Below the pieces are notes generated by a model. It made no database searches. It was not told the origin of the DNA and saw only the letters and a program-made list of their open reading frames with translations. The position numbers and the translations under genes were made by a program. Of a stretch of 49,448 nt of DNA, positions 47,201 to 49,448 are shown one piece after another. The DNA comes from Lineus longissimus (taxonomy: Eukaryota; Nemertea; Pilidiophora; Heteronemertea; Lineidae). How positions within the stretch are numbered: position 1 is the stretch's first letter; each line of letters starts with the position of its first letter. The stretch spans positions 15,006,001 to 15,055,448 of the forward strand of contig NC_088314.1 of the NCBI RefSeq assembly GCF_910592395.1. Direction: 5' to 3'.

Positions 47201-48623
47201 GTACGATTAAATCTGATGTGGTTTTTGTATACATTGTCTGTACATGAATTTTAGTAAAATAATTTTTATCTGAGAATTACAATCAACCCCAGGTTTTGTG
47301 GGCTAGCTGTCATACCTTTGGGCAATATAAGATACTTATTAAATATTCACTAAGTAAACACGTTTTATGGTAGATCATTCCAACAGTGGTCAAATATGAA
47401 AAATGGCTACCAGTTTTCCCAATCAAAGCATTTACAATTACTTACCCTTCCAAGTACAAGAAATCGGCCATAAATCAAATCCTGATCTACAAAAATTTAA
47501 ACACATCTAGTCTAAATCACCAGATTCCATACTTCCATGTAAAAATGATTCTCAGACAGACCATCATGGAAGCATTTTGGGTGTCAAGCTATGCACTACC
47601 AACTTACAAAATACACCCATGTCACCACCAGACAGCTAAACCTTCACAGAAACCTAGCATTTGATTCAGCAGAATAGCAAGTGCATCCGTATCCTTGACA
47701 AGCGGGCTACTATGTTGACATGGGATATTCTTCTGATACTTTCCATAAATTGTTGTGCACATAACTTCAATAGTTGAGAATCATGTACTACAAAAAGAGG
47801 CATGTTGGTTTATACTAACTTATTTAAACTTATTGTCAGTTATGAGCATTTGATGGGGGTTTGAACTCATGCATCTGTGGCACCATTTGTTCACTGAAAA
47901 TTCACCTTTAGACATGTTAGATTAAATCCTTGCGCTTGAAAAGAACTATTCTCATTAAGTAATGGGCAGCTGATCAGTGCCTTCCACAGGATGGATGTCC
48001 ATTAAAACGCGCCCAGCTCAGCAACAAGATCAATGAATTTGTTGTATCTTCAATTGCCATTGTATACCAACATTAATTTGTTAGTATTTTTAGAAGGAAT
48101 TGCTTTTGCACTGTCCTTGAACTATTCAAAATCCTACAATCGTCCTTTTCTGAAGATGCAAGCTGTGGTGACCCCATTGTAACTCCTTCATTTTACCAGT
48201 TGTTCTTTTTGGATCAATGATATAGAATTCTACATCCTGTCTTTTCTCTTCTTTATAGATCCCAATGAGAGCCATACAGTGACAGTAGCAGACTTTTCTG
48301 ATCATGTGACAGAACTTCACAGAGACAGTGACCTTGGCTTCTCGCAGGAATTTGAGGTGAGTATTTTGACTTCATGGAACACCACCATTTCATGCCTGTT
48401 TTCCAATTGGCATTGTGTTTGGGGTTTTCCATGTGTAAGACAGTGTTCCAGGCAGTAGGCAGTATCCAGTTTCTTCCAAAATATCTACATTTTTGTACAT
48501 CTATGAATTTGAATTGTTTCCCTTTGCAGGAAATATTCCGTAATACAAGGACTGACCTAACATTCGATCATTCCATGGACCCGGAGAACAAACACAAAAA
48601 CAGATATGTCAATATCAATGCAT
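18910..48623 (+). CDS. Receptor-type tyrosine phosphatase (Ig + 4 FN3 + TM + PTP start), 13 exons, 3' partial
   Basis: This is the overall gene. Single-pass receptor phosphatases dephosphorylate phosphotyrosine on intracellular targets under control of adhesion-type ectodomains. Exons at 18910, 29134, 29892, 30381, 31877, 40799, 41501, 42072, 42414, 43803, 44501, 48259 and 48530 chain with compatible phases and GT-AG borders. The order is signal peptide, V-like Ig domain (C...W...DSGTYTC), four FN3 domains each split by an intron, a ~23-residue membrane helix, a juxtamembrane segment with FSQEFEEI, then NKHKNRYVNI, the KNRY start of the PTP core. NKHKNRY is closest, from memory, to PTPRG/PTPRZ (R5) phosphatases. 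Vertebrate R5 members carry carbonic-anhydrase instead of Ig ectodomains; insect Ptp99A is an alternative relative. Catalytic exons lie beyond the window. Confidence 0.85.
20155..22410 (+). mobile_element. GCTCACC-family copy with a second copy inserted inside it
   Basis: The outer copy begins TAGCTCACCTCTTAGCAG with a long (GTC)n tract (20200-20275) and runs to ...ATGCTCTTTA at 21246. There a second full copy begins. After that copy ends, the outer copy's last ~49 bp (CCATCTTTCCTCCACATGAGG...) resume at 22362. CCACCAGGGGGC occurs at 20395 and 20692. Very high similarity to 2941-4034. Confidence 0.8.
21247..22361 (+). mobile_element. Inner (self-inserted) GCTCACC-family copy
   Basis: It runs from TTAGCTCACC to GGCCATTTCA and lies between A and T of the outer copy's ...CTTTA|TCCATC. 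It carries the head hairpin, (GTC)n, CCACCAGGGGGC at 21449 and 21750, and several AGGTCA-N3-AGGTCA repeats. The arrangement gives clean ends for the family and shows at most a 2-bp target duplication. Confidence 0.75.
23941..25730 (+). repeat. Diverged GCTCACC-superfamily modules
   Basis: GGCCTCCAGGCGGCCATCTTG (23970), CCCGGGTTTTTGATTTGACC (24083), repeated 'GACCTACTT..' and 'AGGTCAAA' words (24120, 25190-25560) and a tail-like GTGTGCACAATGTCCCCAGGG...CATTTCAT at 25695-25729 suggest an old decayed element. A palindrome AGGTGAGCAAGTGCTCACC sits at 24422-24440. A 101-codon frame at 24418 shows no recognisable protein. Confidence 0.4.
25998..26422. mobile_element. piggyBac-like MITE with TTAA target duplication
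   Basis: TTAA|CCCTTTGAGGTTC at the left (TTAA 25994-25997) and GATTCTGAGGG|TTAA at the right (26423-26426) give short CCCT-type inverted ends next to TTAA, as in piggyBac elements. Inside are two similar GGTTTYGCAACCCC segments and a hairpin GTACTTCTTTGCAGTAC. No transposase is present. Confidence 0.55.
26455..26563 (+). repeat. ~105-bp direct repeat flanking an element (left)
   Basis: ATACTTGGTAATATGTATGTG...GTGCTCAACGACCAGAAAAA...TTGTATTTTCCTGGACATTTT recurs at 26988-27084 with roughly one change in eight bases and an extra ACTAGTTAGT. It precisely flanks the GCTCACC copy between them. Confidence 0.75.
26562..26984 (+). mobile_element. Short GCTCACC-family copy, one module
   Basis: The head TTAGGCTCACTGTAGGGGAG is followed by CGTCATCGTCGTCTG, one module with CCACCAGGAGGC (26754-26765, one change from the usual motif) and the tail GGTGAGCACAAGGGCCCTTGG...CCATTTCA. 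Confidence 0.7.
26988..27084 (+). repeat. ~105-bp direct repeat flanking an element (right)
   Basis: Partner of 26455-26563 (ATACTTGGTAATATGTACAT...GTATGCTCAACGACCAGG...TTGTATTTTCCTGAACATTTT). It is too long for a normal target duplication, so it suggests a pre-existing tandem duplication or duplication during insertion. Confidence 0.75.
27268..28534. mobile_element. PIF/Harbinger-like inverted-repeat element (TTA duplication)
   Basis: Terminal ACCCTTTCGTTA and TAACGAAAGGGT are exact complements, flanked by TTA on both sides (27265-27267 and 28535-28537). A second, longer inverted block lies inside. GGGTAGTTGTAAAACAAGAA with (A)GAAACACAGAAACGAAACG repeats at 27440-27500 faces its complement at 28335-28430. 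C-runs occur at ~27893 and ~28177. No transposase is visible. Confidence 0.65.
29134..29439 (+). CDS. Receptor exon 2: immunoglobulin domain
   Basis: 102 codons, phase 1 in and out. The domain starts after CDGGGCGKAGQSIQIPC; the first Ig cysteine is in IQIPC, the core tryptophan in TVEWEDRD, and the second cysteine in VDDSGTYTCR. FSTRFRISEQDYSLTISDL forms the D-E strands of a V-type domain. Single-exon 1-1 Ig domains are typical of animal receptors. Confidence 0.85.
29892..30015 (+). CDS. Receptor exon 3: first half of FN3-1
   Basis: Phase 1 in, phase 2 out. DKPSPPLDVSLKAVSADAVL then ATWKAPL shows the proline-rich start and core tryptophan of FN3; NNSNVTRYVVRL leads to strand C'. Acceptor TTATTTGCAG, donor AT|GTGAGT. 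Confidence 0.8.
30381..30568 (+). CDS. Receptor exon 4: second half of FN3-1
   Basis: Phase 2 in, phase 1 out. SRLANLKPYKEYVAQVLAVN then DIGSSEPS is the classic L-P-Y-V FN3 strand E-F-G pattern. Acceptor CTCTCTTATAG, donor A|GTAAGT. Confidence 0.85.
30569..31876 (+). other. Receptor intron 4 with minor direct repeats
   Basis: GCTGGCCTGTCCAGGGAAAG is present twice, 48 bp apart (about 30639 and 30687). Between 31590 and 31745 the word TTTACACT recurs irregularly at least five times. I see no exon here; the 94-codon frame at 31162 has no splice support. Confidence 0.5.
31877..32061 (+). CDS. Receptor exon 5: first half of FN3-2
   Basis: PERPPTINKTYNISSTSIGI then SWSPPAKDHINGVLTGYNIS is a clear FN3 start. 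Phase 1 in, phase 0 out. Two phase-0 donors fit: GTG|GTAAAT (used here) and GAG|GTTGGT at 32091, which would add NGSIDKRSE. The first has the better consensus and the more usual loop length. Confidence 0.75.
32681..32872 (+). repeat. DIRS left inverted terminal repeat
   Basis: CATTTTGTGTCATTCAAACT... through GGAACACTTTTGCATGTTAC and GCCGCCAGGCGGCGCCCTGA to TTTACTCTTG pairs with 39021-39236 reversed. The outer ~25 bp differ from the right repeat, as expected for DIRS ends. Confidence 0.85.
33165..35453 (+). CDS. DIRS ORF1, gag-like protein
   Basis: A 762-codon open frame. The first ~30 residues are hydrophobic (MFSFPLIIASFLAYLG), which is unusual, and a later start is possible. The rest is rich in Pro and Ser, with a central LSQLIQMVAGLSDRLSHLEQ coiled-coil-like segment and a conserved-looking C-terminal half (SSSAYRDLRAQEGLAKNTLA, LARSLKDNE), ending in a basic tail (RKNTSS...RPRGAGRKR) suitable for nucleic-acid binding. 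Position and composition fit the gag-like ORF of DIRS elements; no zinc knuckle is present. It overlaps the next frame by 59 nt. Confidence 0.75.
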   Translation: MFSFPLIIASFLAYLGFPVFLLSLVPFFIWRTPPTASFVSPQRNASGGGKRAAKTPKPSSGSVSGHITRRSSKPPATTPSVSRVPVPAAAAKDAGSDIINVCGPKGDLHPISLQGFNIPRTSGNLPVPLSSAPPSTSPLYPREHPASGPPIAVPVTDAGSRFSVTEDSTGGFSQSLLRNNPSPHGHSRVGPDLITPPPKRHASSVTAFPPSVPPSKRASGSSIPAKELRAFPVSDFVLPEMQAPSYVGQPLGWNQPEVPPPPRSRGVVPMERATQRGHLNSSSEYGQLPLPEDPFARTYGFQGSLMRSPSPQPPVVERSRTSGPEPESGQQLSQLIQMVAGLSDRLSHLEQGSGSSGAPGPIGYPPSDSSILEEFSENESSQPGYRSPNQEELSPEEASILSDMRTLRSLIRAYLPQDLCPTPPELPALSTPTFSLWGQEVDRNPQVSQGSTRALEFLPPSPSVLAVSELLERTIRDSQGAHQRTSIPVLPAVGPEAWCKPGKLFTAQLPPVRQYRADYYRVSSAGCPAAASTSILKDDVQLDQLVPRVTSSSAYRDLRAQEGLAKNTLAVLSYAEHTNLALARSLKDNESLSDDTKSLVTSLSHSIRHAIALSAKTAANSVLLRRDAALGSLNVIRSLQLEGALRTAPMDGSFLFADSVQEAAQAQKDWDKLYAPTATQRAKTSLPNARKIERPQQASGSIPYARQVLPRPTPPSQPAPAGSFRREAEGRRTGKRKNTSSNQGGSGPTKHSFRPRGAGRKR
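35395..36296 (+). CDS. DIRS reverse transcriptase domain (frame 1 part)
   Basis: Reads as RT until the C-run at 36286. SHVFLVPKKAGTWRLIIDLS, VSMDLMDAYLHVPIH (motif A, about residues 168-182), RALPFGLASAPLIFT (motif B) and YLDDW (catalytic YxDD, about 237-241) are intact. Past the C-run the frame becomes low-complexity (PPPPRQDKENSSS) until it re-enters recombinase sequence near 37370. True start unknown; it may be translated by frameshift or internal initiation from ORF1. Confidence 0.85.
36297..37558 (+). CDS. DIRS RT thumb and RNase H (shifted frame)
   Basis: In the +1 frame relative to the RT part, LDRIKKILHLVAEF then LSLLGLLNSAADQIPLGRLY continues the DIRS RT-RNase H connection. VSLFTDASLLGWGAHL, ILEMKAV, TLFSDNSTVVAYV and GNRNILADALSR supply the RNase H carboxylates. 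The region after ~37000 (VDLFATRLNNRLPIYYSP, IAPCWPNQAWFPALLELL) is conserved in DIRS polyproteins. The needed shift falls in an 11-C homopolymer, so a sequencing or mutation slip is likely. Confidence 0.85.
37370..38447 (+). pseudogene. DIRS tyrosine recombinase, split by a frameshift
   Basis: The N-terminal core-binding part (LIQLHLHQRGFSDIAVKRMS, YQGKWSTFTSWC) is in one frame up to ~37614. The catalytic part resumes in another frame (YKSAIASTLRVLSTWDLRWE onward) after the tract AAAAGGTACAAG, consistent with a one-base loss. Catalytic residues are present: R in ATAQRRSELH, HxxR in SAHEVRALATSW, and Y in FSRFYLRDVS. Such recombinases integrate the circular DNA copy without target duplication. 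Confidence 0.85.
38878..39000 (-). repeat. DIRS internal complementary region
   Basis: GCAAAAGTGTTCCATAGGTA...GACACAAAATG is the complement of the left end. It is followed directly by CCCATTTCCTTACAAGAAAT...CTTACCTATGGAACAC, the complement of the right end. The two share the single ATG, marking the circle junction. Confidence 0.9.
39021..39236 (-). repeat. DIRS right inverted terminal repeat
   Basis: Complement of the left repeat plus ~24 extra outer bases (GGCCATTTCTTGTAAGGAAA...GGGCAT). Confidence 0.85.
40185..40495. mobile_element. Possible ~300-bp MITE
   Basis: CAGCAAATCTCACAAATATG...AATTACAAATTACAAA at the left faces TTTGTAATTTGTGGGATTTG at the right. A small hairpin GACCCTTCTAAGGGTC sits inside. 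No clear target duplication. Confidence 0.4.
40799..40913 (+). CDS. Receptor exon 6: second half of FN3-2
   Basis: SFNLTGLQPFKNYTIFVSVL then NKAGEGPSAP gives the FN3 C-terminal signature. Phase 0 in, phase 1 out; acceptor TCTGATTTCAG, donor GGG|GTAAGT. Confidence 0.85.
41501..41689 (+). CDS. Receptor exon 7: first half of FN3-3
   Basis: VPTKPRIIDATDQTSSSLKV then KWERPNVANGIIVKYEVFWS shows a canonical FN3 start with its tryptophan. Phase 1 in and out; acceptor CCCATTTCAG, donor TAG|GTGGGT. Confidence 0.85.
42072..42167 (+). CDS. Receptor exon 8: second half of FN3-3
   Basis: EAYTLYQLIVAAYTRKGMGE then KSTSFQALSDVK; the Y-x-L-x-V-A-A-Y strand and small-residue turn fit FN3. Only 96 nt, phase 1-1; acceptor TGTTTCCAG, donor AAG|GTAAGT. 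Confidence 0.8.
42414..42613 (+). CDS. Receptor exon 9: first half of FN3-4
   Basis: GPSKPLNVSISDNDTSIEIS then WKRPEKFCKQIDKYYITLQA is a typical FN3 beginning, with a long acidic loop (STDEGLLENEHTLDQPD). Phase 1 in, phase 0 out; acceptor TTTTTTCAACAG, donor AAT|GTGAGT. Confidence 0.85.
42832..43370 (+). mobile_element. GCTCACC-family copy in receptor intron 9
   Basis: The head is TTTTTGGCTCACCATCTGGG with GTCGTCTGTTGTCGTCG, then a module with CCACCAGGGGGC at 43025-43036 and AAGGTCACAGAGGTCAAA near 43168, and the start of a second module. The usual tail is missing, cut off by the SINE-like unit that follows. Confidence 0.7.
43380..43765 (-). mobile_element. tRNA-derived SINE, reverse strand
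   Basis: Read on the minus strand from ~43765 it begins GATCTCGATGGCCCAGTGAT TAAGG (A-box), then CGTCCGCCTCATGAACGGAA (anticodon-arm-like) and GGTTCGAGGTC (B-box), the split Pol III promoter of tRNA-derived SINEs. The body extends toward 43380. It ends ~35 bp before exon 10. A functional tRNA is unlikely because the acceptor stem does not close. Confidence 0.55.
43803..43932 (+). CDS. Receptor exon 10: second half of FN3-4
   Basis: YYIDDLRPGTEYTVKICGAT is an exact FN3 L-P-G-T-Y-V signature; it ends SDPAKIVIR. Phase 0 in, phase 1 out; acceptor CCATTTGCAG, donor AGAG|GTAAGC. Confidence 0.85.
44501..44689 (+). CDS. Receptor exon 11: transmembrane segment
   Basis: After GGQGNKDNSRFTAG the helix core is VVGGIVTILILLIIAVVLFI, followed by the basic stop-transfer YRRYKVYRY. 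It then runs to QPTPAVILDDY in the cytoplasm. Phase 1 in and out; acceptor TTTTTTTCTGATTAG, donor ATG|GTAAGT. Confidence 0.9.
45808..45828 (+). CDS. Candidate 21-nt juxtamembrane microexon
   Basis: TTTGATCTTTACTTTAG precedes CAAAATCAGAAAATATAGGA G, followed by the donor GTATGT. With phase 1 on both sides it would insert seven residues (AKSENIG) between exons 11 and 12 without changing frame. Mini-exons at this position are known in other receptor phosphatases. Sequence support only; a chance match is possible. Confidence 0.35.
46371..46423 (+). CDS. Candidate alternative terminal exon (phosphatase-less isoform)
   Basis: The acceptor TTTTTTCCTGTTTGCAG ends at 46370. Joined in phase 1 to exon 11 it encodes DSATCILFLKHCLVFIS and stops at 46421-46423. 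AATAAA follows at 46461. The result would be a membrane receptor without phosphatase domain. A second acceptor at 46230 (GTCATTGCAG) also reads 20 residues to a stop. Both are speculative. Confidence 0.25.
48259..48356 (+). CDS. Receptor exon 12: juxtamembrane segment
   Basis: DPNESHTVTVADFSDHVTEL then HRDSDLGFSQEFE; the V-x-x-F-x-x-H-V-x-x-L-H and GF-x-x-EFE pattern is the N-terminal helix of receptor PTP catalytic domains. Phase 1 in, phase 0 out; acceptor CTTTATAG, donor GAG|GTGAGT. Confidence 0.9.
48530..48623 (+). CDS. Receptor exon 13: start of PTP catalytic core
   Basis: EIFRNTRTDLTFDHSMDPEN then KHKNRYVNINA contains the KNRY motif that binds the phosphotyrosine loop. Phase 0 in, phase 1 out (GCAT|GTAAGT). 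The expected continuation (YDHSRV-type) is outside the window. From 48624 to ~49250 nothing else is recognised. Confidence 0.9.
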
Positions 48624-49249
48624 GTAAGTTAAATAGTCGACCTGAATATTTGGACAGGCGCAACAAAATCCATAACATGTTTTCAGTGCAGAATCATTCC
48701 GAAATCCTTATTTCCAAACTGCATTGCCAGTGTTCGAAAAGTAGTGTTTTTACTCGCCATTGGCAAGAAGAATATGGCCTTTGGCGAGTTCTCTACAAAG
48801 TCAGGTTGCCATTTGGTGAGTAAAAATTGCGATTTTCGAAGGTAGAGTTCGCCAAATGCCATAACTTCAAGCTGACTTGAAGCTGGCTGCACACCTGAAT
48901 CCAACTCTGGCATCCAGAAGAGTTTGACTGAATGCTGCTCGCCGCCGAAGTTGGCATCAAGAGGATCTCGGTGAGCGCATACCTGGTAGTCGGAGGCATC
49001 TTTTGCCACCACTTTTACCCATCCTTGTCCGAGACAAGACCACAATTGATTTTTTAAGCCTTTTAGCAGTTAAATTGTCAATGTTTGACCGCGACGCATC
49101 AAAGAACGCGTGGTGTTGTGAATCTGAAATTTAGATTATGTTATTCCGGACAGTCGGGCAAGTAAATGGTGAAAAATAAAATGGTGATTGACCACGGAAA
49201 TTTTTTTTTAATCGACAAATTAGACAGACTTTGATATTTCCACTCTTTT

Positions 49250-49448
49250 CAGCCAACTGGCAGAAAAAACTCAAAACACGCCCCCTATTACCAAATTAGC
49301 AAAATTCGAAATTAATTTTTTCATCAAATAATTTCTTTATATCTGTAGACTTGCCACAACAAATATTTTTTCAATACCTCTCCAAATATGTACTTGAGAG
49401 TAAAAAACATGCACTCGTCTAATAGATAGGCCTGGACCCTCCAACCTA
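49250..49448 (-). repeat. Dispersed repeat, inverted copy of 4937-5155
   Basis: Reverse complement of the block at 4937-5155, including TTTCAGCCAACTGGC, ATTACCAAATTAGCAAAATT and CTTTATATCTGTAGACTTGC. It continues past the window end. Confidence 0.7.

Larger units (their letters stand above)
44690..48258 (+). other. Receptor intron 11 (juxtamembrane)
   Basis: 3.6 kb with several strong acceptor sites (45807, 46230, 46370) but no other FN3 or phosphatase sequence. The candidate microexon and short terminal exon are listed separately. The rest holds no recognised repeat or gene. Confidence 0.5.

Overview
The window is eukaryotic genomic DNA. It has split genes with GT-AG introns, AATAAA signals, no bacterial operons, a DIRS-type retrotransposon and many short inverted-repeat elements. 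Together with the dispersed 'TTTTTRGCTCACC...GTCCGTCGTCGTC' repeats this suggests a marine invertebrate (mollusc/lophotrochozoan, amphioxus or hemichordate type). I cannot decide which from sequence alone.

Two genes are supported, both on the + strand. (1) The 3' end of an unrecognised gene: an exon at 2724-2927 and a terminal exon at 8997-9632, with a poly(A) signal at 9836. The predicted protein has a D...ExK...QA layout that resembles a PD-(D/E)XK nuclease fold (inference). Its last exon carries a 10-bp tandem duplication that breaks the reading frame. Its 6-kb intron is almost entirely nested repeats. (2) From 18856 to beyond the window end, a receptor-type protein tyrosine phosphatase. 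In order it has a signal peptide, one Ig domain, four fibronectin type III domains (each split over two exons), a transmembrane segment and the start of the phosphatase domain. Thirteen coding exons chain in phase and the remaining phosphatase exons lie outside. A possible 21-nt microexon and a possible short terminal exon lie in its juxtamembrane intron.

The rest is mobile DNA. A 6.56-kb DIRS-like element (32681-39236) sits in the receptor intron between the two halves of FN3-2. It has inverted terminal repeats, an internal complementary region and gag-like, RT/RNase H and tyrosine-recombinase frames, with two frameshifts. Foldback elements lie at 6218-8544, 10169-10791 and 14980-15365, several with visible target duplications. 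MITE-like elements include PIF/Harbinger-like (TTA) and piggyBac-like (TTAA) examples. The dominant family is the 'GCTCACC' repeat, which occurs singly, nested in itself (20155-22410) and as a tandem array (15629-18112).

The most unusual pattern is in that family's ~300-bp module. Nearly every module carries CCACCAGGGGGC, which fits the CTCF core consensus. Many also carry AGGTCA-N3-AGGTCA, often extended to TCAAGGTCA, which fits nuclear-receptor sites. The window therefore holds well over a dozen repeat-borne candidate CTCF and nuclear-receptor sites, with a regular ~300-bp array just upstream of the receptor gene and flanked by an inverted MITE pair.
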